A stretch of 64,000 bases of DNA from KBS50 sp042434095 (lineage in GTDB: Bacteria > Actinomycetota > Actinomycetes > Mycobacteriales > Micromonosporaceae): assembly GCF_042434095.1 (NCBI RefSeq), contig NZ_JBHLUE010000004.1:372001-436000 (forward strand). The letters run 5' to 3'. The notes below the pieces were generated by a model. It saw nothing but the letters and a program-made list of their open reading frames with translations, was not told the DNA's origin and made no database searches. How positions within the stretch are numbered: the stretch's first letter is position 1; each line of letters opens with the position of its first letter. Positions 34,046 to 42,498 of this stretch are shown piece by piece. Made by a program: the position numbers and the translations under genes.

Positions 34046-34995
34046 GGGTGGAGCCTACGTGGTCCGCCTCCGGGGCGTTGCCGGGCACGCGCGGCGAAAC
34101 CGGTCGCCAGCATGAGGGGAAGGACGATCGGCGCCAATGCCCCCGTTTCGCCGCCCGGACCCGGCGGCAGCGGCCGGTCGGCGGACGCGGCCGGCAGTGG
34201 CTGGCCGTCGGGACCCACCGGCAGGGGCCGGCCGGCCGGGGCGGCGGTGGCCGCCGGGTCGGGCACTCCGGCGAACGTCGGCGGCACCGGCAGGGTGGCC
34301 CAGCGCGACTGCGGCCAGACGATGATGAACGCCCGGCCGATGACGTTGCTGATCGGCACCGGTCCCTGGCACCGGGCGTCCTGCGAGACCAGCCGGTGGT
34401 CACCCATCACCCAGAGCTGCCCGGCCGGCACGGTGACCTCGGCGAAGCGCCGGGAGCGGCACTCGTCGGGATTCGCCGGCAGGTCCAGCGGCGAATCCTG
34501 GGAGACGTACGCGGACTCGTCCAGCGCCCGACCGTTGACCGTCACCCGGCCCTTGGCGTCGCAGCAGGCCACCCGGTCCCCCGGCAGCGCGATCACCCGC
34601 TTGATGAAGTCCTTCTCCCCCGGCCGGCTCACCCCGACCAGGTCACCGATGGTGCGGCCGAGCCGCCCGACGAAGCCCGGGGTGCTCTGGTCGGCCCCCT
34701 CCGGCGCCCAGTTGTCGGTGCCGCGGAACACGACCACCTCGCCGCGCGCCGGATCCCGGACGTCGTACACGATCTTGTTGACCAGCACCCGGTCGCCGAT
34801 CAGGAGCGTGTCCTCCATCGACCCGGACGGGATGAAGAACGCCTGCAGCAGGAACGTGCGGATCAGCACGGCCAGGCAGAACGCCACCGTGAGCAGCAGC
34901 GGGATCTCCTGCCACATGGGCATCTGCCGGCGTACCCGACGAACCTTGCGGCGCCACGGCTCGACTGCGGGCCGGTCCAGCTCCCTGCGTACCAC
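34042..34995 (-). CDS. lepB: Signal peptidase I, first tandem copy
   Basis: A 317-residue S26 peptidase. A basic N-terminus precedes one membrane helix (EIPLLLTVAFCLAVLIRTF). Catalytic Ser lies in PSGSMEDTL and Lys in FIKRVIALPGD. Compared with its neighbour it has an insert of about 20 residues before the lysine and a Pro/Gly-rich C-terminus with a second membrane segment (APIVLPLMLATGF). GTG at 34995 has GGGGAG five bases upstream. Streptomycetes also cluster several signal peptidases here. Confidence 0.93.
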   Translation of the reverse strand: MVRRELDRPAVEPWRRKVRRVRRQMPMWQEIPLLLTVAFCLAVLIRTFLLQAFFIPSGSMEDTLLIGDRVLVNKIVYDVRDPARGEVVVFRGTDNWAPEGADQSTPGFVGRLGRTIGDLVGVSRPGEKDFIKRVIALPGDRVACCDAKGRVTVNGRALDESAYVSQDSPLDLPANPDECRSRRFAEVTVPAGQLWVMGDHRLVSQDARCQGPVPISNVIGRAFIIVWPQSRWATLPVPPTFAGVPDPAATAAPAGRPLPVGPDGQPLPAASADRPLPPGPGGETGALAPIVLPLMLATGFAARARQRPGGGPRRLHP

Positions 34996-35171
34996 GCGAC
35001 TCCCCGGTCTGCGATGTTGCCGCCGTGACCGGTCGCGCGGGCAGGCCCGCACGACCCGGCCGGCGACGGAGATCCCGCGGCCGGCGACGGCGTCGCGGCC
35101 ACGGCCGCGACGCGGCCCGTGCGATCAGCCTAGCGGCCGTTGGCGAAACCGGCATGTAGCAAGATACGACA

Positions 35172-35220
35172 CGACGCCGGGCCGGTCACCGCGAGTGAGC
35201 GCGGCGCCGGCCCGGCGTCG
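35172..35220 (-). terminator. Strong hairpin after rplS
   Basis: CGACGCCGGGCCGG pairs perfectly with CCGGCCCGGCGTCG around 21 bases, 27 bp after the rplS stop. No T run follows. It separates the trmD/rplS block from lepB. Confidence 0.7.
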
Positions 35221-35246
35221 GAACGTGCCGGATGGGGTACGGCGGG

Positions 35247-35603
35247 TCAGCTGGGCTGCTTCTCCCGCTTCTCCTTGATCTTGGCCTTCTTGCCGCGCAG
35301 CTCCCGCAGGTAGTAGAGCTTGGCGCGGCGCACGTCACCGCGGGTCACGACCTCGATCCGGTCGATGGCCGGGCTGTTCACCGGGTAGGTCCGCTCGACG
35401 CCGACGCCGAAGCTGACCTTGCGGACCGAGAAGGTCTCGCGCAGGCCCGCTCCCTGACGCCGGATGACGACGCCCTGGAAGATCTGGACCCGGGACCGGT
35501 TGCCCTCGACGACCCGGGCGTGCACCTTGACGGTGTCACCGGCCCGGAAGTCCGGAAGGTCGGTCCGCTGCGACTGGGCGTCAAGCGCGTCCAGGGTGTT
35601 CAT
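35247..35603 (-). CDS. rplS: 50S ribosomal protein L19
   Basis: A 118-residue L19 with FRAGDTVKVHARVVEGNRSRVQ, the KVSFGVGVERTYP signature and a Lys-rich tail. ATG at 35603 is chosen over the upstream in-frame codon because it gives the family length. Confidence 0.97.
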   Translation of the reverse strand: MNTLDALDAQSQRTDLPDFRAGDTVKVHARVVEGNRSRVQIFQGVVIRRQGAGLRETFSVRKVSFGVGVERTYPVNSPAIDRIEVVTRGDVRRAKLYYLRELRGKKAKIKEKREKQPS

Positions 35604-35723
35604 CGCTGCATCCTCGTACGGCTCACGGCGCGCCACTGCGGCGCGCGGTCGGGTGATTCTGATCCCGACGGGATCTCGGGATCCTCGCAGTCGGACGCGG
35701 CGCGGCCGACTGCGGCAACCCCT

Positions 35724-36497
35724 CTACTTTGCCATATCCTCGGGCCGCACCTGAAATCCGGCCTCCCGCAGCGCGGCCCGGTCCCGGTCGTCCAGGGCCG
35801 CCGGCGGGAGCGTGGCCAGCAGGTCCGGCCGCCGCTCGGCGGTGCGCAGCAGCCCCGTCGACCGCCGCCAGCGCGCGATCCGGCCGTGGTCCCCCGAGCG
35901 CAGGATGTCCGGTACGTCCAACCCCCGCCAGCTGGGCGGCTTGGTGTAGACCGGCGCCTCCAGCAGCCCGTTCGCGTGCGACTCCTCGTCCAGCGAGCCG
36001 GCGTTGCCGAGCACCCCGGGCAGCAGCCGGGTGACCGCCTCGAGCACCACCAGCACGGCCACCTCCCCGCCGAAAAGGACATAATCCCCCAGCGAGATCT
36101 CCGTCACCGGCATCCGGGTGGCGGCATGCTCGATGACCCGCTGGTCGATCCCCTCGTACCGGCCGCAGGCGAACAGCAGGTGCGGCTCGGCGGCCAGCTC
36201 GTGCGCCATGGCCTGGGTGAAGCGCGGGCCCGCGGGGCTCGGGACCAGCAGCCGGGGCGGCGGCGCGCCGGGCGGGGCCAGCTCGTCGAGGGCCTCCCCC
36301 CACGGCTCGGGCCGCATCACCATCCCGGGTCCGCCGCCGTACGGGGTGTCGTCGACCGTGCGGTGCACGTCGTGCGTCCAGCGCCGCAGGTCGTGCACGG
36401 CAAGCTTGAGCAGGCCGGCGGACCGGGCCCGACCGATCAGCGACAGGTCGAGCGGGGCCAGATAGTCCGGGAAGATCGAGACGATGTCGACGCGCAT
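35724..36497 (-). CDS. trmD: tRNA (guanine-N1-)-methyltransferase
   Basis: TrmD makes m1G37 in tRNAs and prevents frameshifting. The 257-residue SPOUT enzyme has DDTPYGGGPGMVMRPEP, the ACGRYEGID motif and the trefoil-knot SAM site EISLGDYVLFGGEVAVLV. It follows rimM with a 14-bp gap. Confidence 0.97.
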   Translation of the reverse strand: MRVDIVSIFPDYLAPLDLSLIGRARSAGLLKLAVHDLRRWTHDVHRTVDDTPYGGGPGMVMRPEPWGEALDELAPPGAPPPRLLVPSPAGPRFTQAMAHELAAEPHLLFACGRYEGIDQRVIEHAATRMPVTEISLGDYVLFGGEVAVLVVLEAVTRLLPGVLGNAGSLDEESHANGLLEAPVYTKPPSWRGLDVPDILRSGDHGRIARWRRSTGLLRTAERRPDLLATLPPAALDDRDRAALREAGFQVRPEDMAK

Positions 36498-36511
36498 GGG
36501 AGTGCGGGGAC

Positions 36512-37087
36512 TCACAGGTCGAACAGCCCGGGCGGGGCGTCCACGACCACCCGCCGGCCGGCCAGGTCGACCTCGGGCACGATGGCCTTGACGAACGGGA
36601 CCAGCGCGGTACGACCCTCGGGGCGGCGCAGCACGATCAGGTCGCTCGCCGGGGCGTGGTCGATCCCGGCCACCTCGCCGAGCGGTTCGCCGGACGGGTC
36701 GACCACGGCCAGCCCGATCAGCTGGTGGTCGTGGAACTCGTCCGGGTCGTCCGGCGGGGCCACCTCGGCGCTCTCCACCTGGAGCAGGACGTCCCGCAGC
36801 GCCTCGGCCACGTTGCGGTCCGGCACCCCCGCGAAGGTCACCAGCAGGCGTCCCTGGTGCCAGCGGATGGCCTCGACGGTCAGTTCGGCGGGCACCCGTA
36901 CCAGGTCGCGGGCGTCCGGATCGAGCGCGGCGCCGGCGACCGCGGCCCGGGCGGCCGCCGCTCCCGAATCGGTGCGCAGCACCGACCCGGGAGCGAAGCG
37001 TGCCTCGGGCTCGTCGGTCCGTACCTCGACGGTGACCTCGCCGCGAATGCCGTGCGGCCTGCCGATGCGACCGACGGTCAGCAGCAT
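36512..37087 (-). CDS. rimM: 16S rRNA processing factor RimM
   Basis: A 191-residue RimM with the N-terminal barrel (VGRIGRPHGIRGEVTVEVRTD) and a PRC-barrel C-terminus (LIGLAVVDPSGEPLGEVAGI, VPFVKAIVPEVDL). It binds S19 and helps mature the 30S head. The ATG shares a base with the stop of the KH gene. Confidence 0.96.
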   Translation of the reverse strand: MLLTVGRIGRPHGIRGEVTVEVRTDEPEARFAPGSVLRTDSGAAAARAAVAGAALDPDARDLVRVPAELTVEAIRWHQGRLLVTFAGVPDRNVAEALRDVLLQVESAEVAPPDDPDEFHDHQLIGLAVVDPSGEPLGEVAGIDHAPASDLIVLRRPEGRTALVPFVKAIVPEVDLAGRRVVVDAPPGLFDL

Positions 37088-37320
37088 CAGTACGAATCGA
37101 CGATGTCGACCCGGACGCCGCGTCCGCCGACCGACCCAATCACCTGGCGCAGCGCCTTCGCGGTACGCCCCGAGCGGCCGATGACCGTCCCGAGGTCCTC
37201 GGGGTGCACGCGCACCTCGAGCCGCTTGCCGCGGCGGGAGTCGACCATCCGGACCCGTACGTCATCCGGGTGATCGACGATGCCCTTGACCAGGTGCTCG
37301 AGCGCGGGCCGGAGCGCCAC
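37087..37320 (-). CDS. khpA: KH-domain RNA-binding protein (KhpA)
   Basis: A 77-residue single-KH protein with the GRSGRTAKALRQVIGS motif. Its place between rpsP and rimM is conserved in Gram-positive bacteria. KhpA proteins bind RNA and affect cell elongation and division in some Firmicutes. GTG at 37320 follows the rpsP stop by one base. Confidence 0.93.
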   Translation of the reverse strand: MALRPALEHLVKGIVDHPDDVRVRMVDSRRGKRLEVRVHPEDLGTVIGRSGRTAKALRQVIGSVGGRGVRVDIVDSY

Positions 37321-37321
37321 G

Positions 37322-37864
37322 TCAGGCCTGCTCGCCGGAGGTCGCACCGGCCTGCTCCTCGGTCGCGGGAGTGGCGGCCGGGTCGGCCGCCTGCGCCTCG
37401 GCGGGCGCTGCCTCGGCCGGCTGCGCCTTGGCGGGCGCGGCGTCGGCCGGCTGCGCCTCGGCGGGCGCGGCCTTGGCGGCCTTGGTGGCCTTCTTGGCCG
37501 GCTTCGCGGGGGTCTCGGCGACCCCGGCGGCCGCCTTGGCCTCGGCCTCGTAGGCGGCCTTGCGGTCGGCCCGCTCCGGCGCGACCAGCAGCGGCGGCGG
37601 CGCCGGCAGGCCCTTGTACTTCTGCCAGTCGCCGGTCTTCTCGAGGATGCGCTGCACGGCCTCGCTCGGCTGGGCGCCGACGGAGAGCCAGTACTGCACC
37701 CGGTCCGACTTGACCTCGATCAGCGACGGCTCCAGCTTGGGCTGGTAGACGCCGACGAACTCGATCGCCCGGCCGTCGCGCTTGGTGCGCGAGTCGGCGA
37801 CGACAATGCGGTACTGCGGGTTGCGGATCTTACCCATCCGCAGGAGCCGGATCTTTACGGCCAC
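37322..37864 (-). CDS. rpsP: 30S ribosomal protein S16
   Basis: A 180-residue S16. The first 85 residues are the normal protein (VKIRLLRMGKIRNPQYRIVVADS, VGVYQPKLEP). The remainder is an Ala/Lys/Pro/Glu tail with AQPAEAAPAE repeats, longer than in most bacteria. GTG at 37864 has AGGAG ten bases upstream. First gene of rpsP-khpA-rimM-trmD-rplS. Confidence 0.96.
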   Translation of the reverse strand: MAVKIRLLRMGKIRNPQYRIVVADSRTKRDGRAIEFVGVYQPKLEPSLIEVKSDRVQYWLSVGAQPSEAVQRILEKTGDWQKYKGLPAPPPLLVAPERADRKAAYEAEAKAAAGVAETPAKPAKKATKAAKAAPAEAQPADAAPAKAQPAEAAPAEAQAADPAATPATEEQAGATSGEQA

Positions 37865-38205
37865 GGTCTGTTCGCTCCTGTTGCGATTCTCACCGGCCCG
37901 ACAGGGCGGTGGGCGGGTGAGCGTCGACCGGCGCAGTGGGGTTGCGCCGAGAGACAACTCGATGGACGGGCGACACGACCGGGGTAGAGGGCGCCGGTCG
38001 CGCACCGGGTACCAGCGACCCATTGTGCCAGACCCGACCGCGGTCCTTCACACCGACGCCGGTACTGCGCCATCCGGATCCGCGCACGTCCACCCTCCCC
38101 CGTCGATCATGGAGATGTGGTGGGCGAATCAATCCGCTCTGTCCGTTTTACGGACCACCACAACTCCAAAATCGACGAGTTGGCCGGCGGGAACGGCGAT
38201 CGGGG
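37865..38205. other. 340-bp gap upstream of rpsP
   Basis: No gene is seen. It contains the rpsP promoter region, which I cannot define precisely, and the hairpin at 38101-38177. Confidence 0.5.
38101..38177. repeat. 77-bp imperfect palindrome (GATCATGG arms)
   Basis: Arms of 23 bases (CGTCGATCATGGAG...TGGTGG against CCACCAC...ATCGACG) pair with four mismatches. A short inner hairpin, GTCCGT/ACGGAC, is at 38141-38155. It lies just past the 3' end of the DUF402 gene and may end its transcript. Confidence 0.55.
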
Positions 38206-38853
38206 TCAGCGGGCCGGGGGGCGGTTCCAGCCGGGGGGCAGGGTGGGCGGCGGGGTCCAGGCCGGGTCGGGCGCGAAGTCGGTCCAGGCGCCGTCGAACG
38301 GGAAGTCGCCCGCCTCGATCTGCTTGATCACCCGCTCGCCCTCGGCGCGTACGGCGGCCTCGTCGGCCACCCAGTAGTGCTCCGGAAACGCCAGCCGCTC
38401 GACGAACTCGTCCTCGTCCTTCCAGTTCCAGGACCGGTCGGGGCGTACCACGATGTCCAGGTCCTGGTCGACCACGTCGACCCCGGCCACCGGACCGTCG
38501 TCCCAGCGCACGCCGGGCTCCTCCAGGTTGACGTACCAGCTGGCGAAGCGGCCGTCATCGTCGAACCACCACCACACCGAGTGCGCGGCGCCGGGGGGCA
38601 GGAACATCAGGATCGGCGGCCCCTGCCACCGGCCCGGCGCCAGCACGTACCCGCTGGTGATCCACTCGGAAAACGGCATGGCCCGCATCCCCCGGCCGTC
38701 CGCGGCCAGCTCGTGCGCCACCGGGGTGTCCCGGGCCACCCAGAGCAGCAGCCCGCGATCGTCGTCGGCGACCACCCGGGCGGGCCGGACCCAGCCGATC
38801 CGCCCGCGCCGCACGTTCCGGTGCATGATCAACCGGCCGGCCTCGAAGCGCAT
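38206..38853 (-). CDS. DUF402 protein (Rv2910c-like)
   Basis: A 215-residue DUF402 protein, a fold shared with nucleoside di/triphosphate phosphatases. Motifs are WWFDDDGRFASWYVNLEEP, DVVDQDLDIVVRPDRSWNWKDEDEF and the GERVIKQIE tail. Conserved Asp and Glu would bind metal. Located between rpsP and proS here; in M. tuberculosis also beside rpsP. Confidence 0.87.
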   Translation of the reverse strand: MRFEAGRLIMHRNVRRGRIGWVRPARVVADDDRGLLLWVARDTPVAHELAADGRGMRAMPFSEWITSGYVLAPGRWQGPPILMFLPPGAAHSVWWWFDDDGRFASWYVNLEEPGVRWDDGPVAGVDVVDQDLDIVVRPDRSWNWKDEDEFVERLAFPEHYWVADEAAVRAEGERVIKQIEAGDFPFDGAWTDFAPDPAWTPPPTLPPGWNRPPAR

Positions 38854-38878
38854 CCGTCGGTCCCTCCCCGTCGGCCCG

Positions 38879-38931
38879 TTAAAAGGGGGCCCCTCCTATA
38901 CCGAAAACGATAAGAAGGGGCCCTTCCTTGC
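38879..38931 (-). repeat. Dispersed GGGGCCC element, copy C
   Basis: GTTAAAAGGGGGCCCC, then TATACCGAAAACGATAA and AAGGGGCCCTTCCTT. It ends four bases before the proS stop codon. Confidence 0.9.
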
Positions 38932-38934
38932 AGG

Positions 38935-40341
38935 TCAGTAGGCGCGGCTGAGGATGGCCAGGAGGTCGGGCTCGTCCTCGTGGTCCGGCACCGAGCCGTC
39001 GGACCGGAGCAGGCAGCGGACCGTCACGCCCTTGCCGTTGGCCTCGGCCTCGCCGGCCGCGCCGACGGCCGACCACGGCACCCGGGCCCAGCCGCTGGCC
39101 GCCGCCTCGATCGCCTCGCCGAGCGAGCCCACCGACACGGTCCGCGAGTCGCGCAGCGCCAGCGCCTCGTCGTGCAGCGCCTGCTGGTCGGCCTCCAGCG
39201 CGGCCAGCACCGTCGAGACCACGTCCGTCACCGCGACGGGGGTCTTGGCCCCACCCGTACGCCGGACCACCGTGGCGTTGCCGGCCGCCAGGTCCCGGGG
39301 GCCGACCTCGACGCGTACCGGATAGCCCTTGAGCTCGGCGTCCACGGCCCGGCGGCCGAACGCGGTGTCGGTCCGGTCGTCCAGCCCGACCCGGACGCCC
39401 GCGTCGCGCAGCGCGTCCCGCAGCTTGGCCGCGGCCTCCGTGACCCCCTCGCCGTCCTTGACCACCATCACGTACGCCTGCACCGGCGCGATCCGCGGCG
39501 GCACCCGCAGCCCGTTGTCGTCGCCGTGCGCCATGATCAGCCCGCCCAGCATCCGGGTGGAGGTGCCCCAGGAGGTGGTCCAGGCGTGCTCGACCCCGCC
39601 GGCCGCCGAGGTGTACGTGATGTCGAACGCCTTGGCGAAGTTCTGCCCCAGCTCGTGGCTCGTGCCCAACTGCAGCGCCTTGCCGTCGCCCATCATGCCC
39701 TCGAGGGTGTACGTGGCGGTGGCGCCGGCGAACCGCTCCCGGGCGGTCTTGAGACCCACCAGCACCGGGATGCCGAGCACCCCGACCAGGAAGTCCTCGT
39801 ACACCTCATGCAGGATCTTGCGCGCGTACGCCCGGGCGTCCGCCTCGGAGGCGTGCGCGGTGTGCCCCTCCTGCCAGAGGAACTCGCTGGTCCGCAGGAA
39901 CACCCGGGGCCGCAGCTCCCAGCGGACCACATTGGCCCACTGGTTGAGCAGCAGCGGCAGGTCGCGGTAGGAGTCCACCCACTTGGCCATGAACTCGCCG
40001 ATCACGGTCTCGCTGGTGGGCCGGACCACGACCGGCTCCGCGAGCTGCTTGCCGCCGCCGTGGGTGACCACCGCCAGCTCCGGCGAGAAGCCCTCGACGT
40101 GCTGCGCCTCGCGCTTGAGATAGCTCTCCGGGATGAACAGCGGGAAGTACGCGTTCTCCGCGCCGGCCGCCTTGATCCGCAGGTCCATCTCGGCCTGCAT
40201 CCGCTCCCAGATGGCGTAGCCGGCCGGTCGGATCACCATGGTGCCGCGCACCGGACCGTTGTCGGCGAGCTGGGCCTTGGCGATCAGGTCCTGGTACCAG
40301 CGGGGAAAATCCTCCGCACGGGGAGTGAGCACGCGTGCCAT
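38935..40341 (-). CDS. proS: Prolyl-tRNA synthetase, archaeal/eukaryote-like type
   Basis: A 468-residue ProRS of the short form lacking the bacterial editing insertion. Class II motifs are visible (PTSETVIGEFMAKWV, WELRPRVFLRTSEFLWQEGHTAH, HGDDNGLRVPPRIAP), with the anticodon-binding domain and a C-terminal zinc-type domain. The ATG at 40341 begins the conserved MARVLTPRAEDF. The open frame runs upstream through repeat copy D, adding a spurious GGPSYTESDKKGPFL extension that annotation could wrongly include. Confidence 0.95.
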   Translation of the reverse strand: MARVLTPRAEDFPRWYQDLIAKAQLADNGPVRGTMVIRPAGYAIWERMQAEMDLRIKAAGAENAYFPLFIPESYLKREAQHVEGFSPELAVVTHGGGKQLAEPVVVRPTSETVIGEFMAKWVDSYRDLPLLLNQWANVVRWELRPRVFLRTSEFLWQEGHTAHASEADARAYARKILHEVYEDFLVGVLGIPVLVGLKTARERFAGATATYTLEGMMGDGKALQLGTSHELGQNFAKAFDITYTSAAGGVEHAWTTSWGTSTRMLGGLIMAHGDDNGLRVPPRIAPVQAYVMVVKDGEGVTEAAAKLRDALRDAGVRVGLDDRTDTAFGRRAVDAELKGYPVRVEVGPRDLAAGNATVVRRTGGAKTPVAVTDVVSTVLAALEADQQALHDEALALRDSRTVSVGSLGEAIEAAASGWARVPWSAVGAAGEAEANGKGVTVRCLLRSDGSVPDHEDEPDLLAILSRAY

Positions 40342-40372
40342 GAGGGCACATCCTATGCTTCCCCGCATGGCT

Positions 40373-40426
40373 GCAAGGAAGGGCCCCTTTTTATCGCTTT
40401 CCGTATAGGAAGGGCCCCCTCTTAAC
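40373..40426 (+). repeat. Dispersed GGGGCCC element, copy D, in a divergent promoter region
   Basis: AAGGAAGGGCCCC, then TTTTATCGCTTTCCGTATAGG and a second GGGCCCCCTCTTAAC box. It lies 31 bp upstream of proS and 31 bp upstream of a divergent TetR gene. Its end, CTTAAC, is 16 bp from TAGACT (40443), so it could supply a weak -35 to the TetR gene. Confidence 0.9.
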
Positions 40427-40457
40427 ATCGGGGAGCCACGCATAGACTTCGACCACC

Positions 40458-41051
40458 ATGGGTGAGATCCGGGACGCCGTACGTCAGCGGCTGCGCGACG
40501 GGATCGTCGACGCGGCCCGCGCGCAGACCATCGCCGGGGGCTGGGACGGCGTCCGGATGGGCGCGGTGGCCGCGGCGGCCGGGGTGAGCCGGCAGACCGT
40601 CTACAACGAGTTCGGCAGCAAGGCCGGGCTGGCCGCGGCGCTGGCCCAGCGGGAGATCGACCGGTTCGTGGCCGAGGTGCGGACCGCCCTGGAGACGCAC
40701 GGCTCGGACGTCTACGCGGCTGCGTACGCCGCCATCGAGCGCACCCTCACCGAGGCGGCCGGCAACCCGCTGATCAAGGCGATCCTCACCAGCGCCCGGG
40801 GCGGTTCCGACGAGCTGCTGCCGTACCTGACCACCCGCTCCGAGCTGGTGCTCGCGGCGGCGTCCGGTGCGCTGCTGGACTGGGCCGGCCGGCACCTGCC
40901 GGAGACCGAGCCCGACCGGATGGCGTTCGCGGCCGACTCCATCGTCCGCCTCGTGGTGAGCCACATCGTGCTGCCGCTGGACCCGGTCGACCGAACCGCC
41001 GCCCGGCTGGCCACCCTGGCCGCCCGCCTGGTGGCCGACGCCCACCCCTGA
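40458..41051 (+). CDS. TetR-family regulator
   Basis: A 197-residue TetR protein. The helix-turn-helix is at residues 30-55 (VAAAAGVSRQTVYNEFGSKAGL), followed by a nine-helix ligand domain. No target gene is adjacent on the same strand; the divergent neighbour is proS. The likely -10 is TAGACT at 40443. Confidence 0.9.
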   Translation: MGEIRDAVRQRLRDGIVDAARAQTIAGGWDGVRMGAVAAAAGVSRQTVYNEFGSKAGLAAALAQREIDRFVAEVRTALETHGSDVYAAAYAAIERTLTEAAGNPLIKAILTSARGGSDELLPYLTTRSELVLAAASGALLDWAGRHLPETEPDRMAFAADSIVRLVVSHIVLPLDPVDRTAARLATLAARLVADAHP

Positions 41052-41140
41052 CCGCCGCCCGCCTGGCCGACCTGGCCCTCCACCTGGTCACCGCCGCCAT
41101 CCCCCACCCCTGATTCCCCCACCTCCAACCCGCCCCCGCC

Positions 41141-41235
41141 GGCCTGGTCCGGCCTGGTCCGGCCTGGTCCGGCCTGGTCCGGCCTGGTCCGGCCTGGTCC
41201 GGCCTGGTCCGGCCTGGTCCGGCCTGGTCCGGCCT
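41141..41235. repeat. 10-bp tandem repeat array
   Basis: GGCCTGGTCC is repeated nine times exactly, plus a five-base partial unit. Its identity across copies implies recent expansion. The 10-bp period cycles through all reading frames, so it is not coding. Confidence 0.95.
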
Positions 41236-41295
41236 GTCGATCATGGGATTCGCGGCGAGATCCGGCCGAGATCTCGCGGCAAGCCCATGGTCGAC
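41236..41295. repeat. 60-bp imperfect palindrome (GATCATGGG arms)
   Basis: GTCGATCATGGGATT...GAGATC faces GATCTC...GCCCATGGTCGAC with a few mismatches and one gap. It probably acts as a transcription stop between the convergent TetR and amidohydrolase genes. Confidence 0.55.
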
Positions 41296-41400
41296 ACGGT
41301 CGGGGACGAAACCAGCGCGTCTGATGCCGCGGCAGCTCGTCAGGGATGCCGGCCGAGGGGTCGAGCGGGGAGCCGGGGCCGGGGTTGGCGGGCCTGACAG

Positions 41401-42480
41401 TCAGCGGAGGACGCGGCCGCGCAGGATCAGGCGGGTGGGGCGGCGGACCACCGAGAGGTCCCGTCGGGGGTCGCTGTCGTAGGCGACCAGGTCCGCGAGC
41501 CCGCCCTCGACCAGCCCCGGGAAGCCCAGCCAGGCGCGGGCCCCCCAGGAGGCGGCGGCCAGCACGTCCAACGGAGACATCCCGGCGCGGTCGTGCAGCA
41601 ACAGCATCTCCTCGGCGGCGAGCCCGTGGTCGATCCCGCCGCCCGCGTCGGTGCCCAGGTAGATGGGCACGCCGGCCTCGTGGGCCGCGCGCACCACGTC
41701 CGGGAACCGGTCGCGCAACGCCAGCATGTGATCCGCGTACGCCGGGAATTTCGCCCGGGCCTGCTCGGCGATCCCGCCGAAGGTGGCAATGTTGATCATC
41801 GTGGGCACCAGCGCGGTGCCCCGGCGCGCCATCTCGTCGATGAGGTCGAGGCTCAGCCCCGTACCGTGCTCGACCGAGTCGACCCCGGCCCGCACCATGA
41901 TGTCCACGGCCGACTCGGAGAACGTGTGCACGGCCGCGCGGACGCCGGCCGCGTGCGCGGCCTTGACGGCCGCGGTCATCGTGTCCGCGTCCCAGGCCGG
42001 CGCGAGGTCACCGGCGTCCCGCTCGATCCAGTCGCCGACCAGCTTCACCCAGCCGTTGCCCGCGCGGGCCTGCTCGGCCACGGTGGCGGCCACCTCCGCG
42101 GCCGGCACCTCGACCCCGATGTCCCGCAGGTACCGCTTCGGCGGCGCCACGTGCCGGCCGGCGCGGGCCAGCCGGGGCAGGTCCGGCTCGTCCTCCAGCT
42201 CCGGGTACGGGTACGGCGAGCCGGCGTCGCGGATGGCCAGCACCCCGGCGTCCCGGTCGATCCGAGCCAGCTCGCGGGCCTGGTCGAGGGAGGTGATCGG
42301 CGCGCCGCCGCGGGCGATCCCGATGTGGCAGTGCGCGTCCACCAGCCCGGGCAGCAGGTATCCGCCGTCGAGCACGGTCTCCGCGCCGGGCACCGGTTCG
42401 AAGGTCACCCGGTCGCCGACCAGCCAGAGATCCCGTACCTCGTCGTCGGGAAGCAGGACACCGCGCACGTGAAGAGCCAT
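41401..42480 (-). CDS. Amidohydrolase (Rv2915c-like)
   Basis: A 359-residue metal-dependent amidohydrolase. The N-terminal HxH is in VDAHCHIG, Lys is in NGWVKLVGDW, further metal residues are in AVHTFSE and VEHGTG, and Asp is in GTDAGGGIDHG. The imidazolonepropionase/prolidase-like branch seems closest. In M. tuberculosis the homologue also precedes ffh. ATG at 42480 is preferred; a GTG two codons earlier is possible. Confidence 0.9.
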   Translation of the reverse strand: MALHVRGVLLPDDEVRDLWLVGDRVTFEPVPGAETVLDGGYLLPGLVDAHCHIGIARGGAPITSLDQARELARIDRDAGVLAIRDAGSPYPYPELEDEPDLPRLARAGRHVAPPKRYLRDIGVEVPAAEVAATVAEQARAGNGWVKLVGDWIERDAGDLAPAWDADTMTAAVKAAHAAGVRAAVHTFSESAVDIMVRAGVDSVEHGTGLSLDLIDEMARRGTALVPTMINIATFGGIAEQARAKFPAYADHMLALRDRFPDVVRAAHEAGVPIYLGTDAGGGIDHGLAAEEMLLLHDRAGMSPLDVLAAASWGARAWLGFPGLVEGGLADLVAYDSDPRRDLSVVRRPTRLILRGRVLR

Positions 42481-42498
42481 GCGCACAGTCCTACCGGA

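Larger units (their letters stand above)
41052..41400. other. Intergenic repeats between convergent genes
   Basis: No gene is convincing. The gap holds a C-rich stretch, a 10-bp tandem array (41141-41235) and a hairpin (41236-41295). Confidence 0.6.

Noticed and set aside
40367..40408. Mini-ORF MAARKGPFLSLSV inside repeat copy D, and similar KGPFLSLSV strings in other copies
   Set aside because: It arises from the repeat sequence itself, has no ribosome site, and substitutions between copies do not favour silent changes.
41141..41235. CRISPR-like array
   Set aside because: Ten-base units without spacers; a simple tandem repeat.
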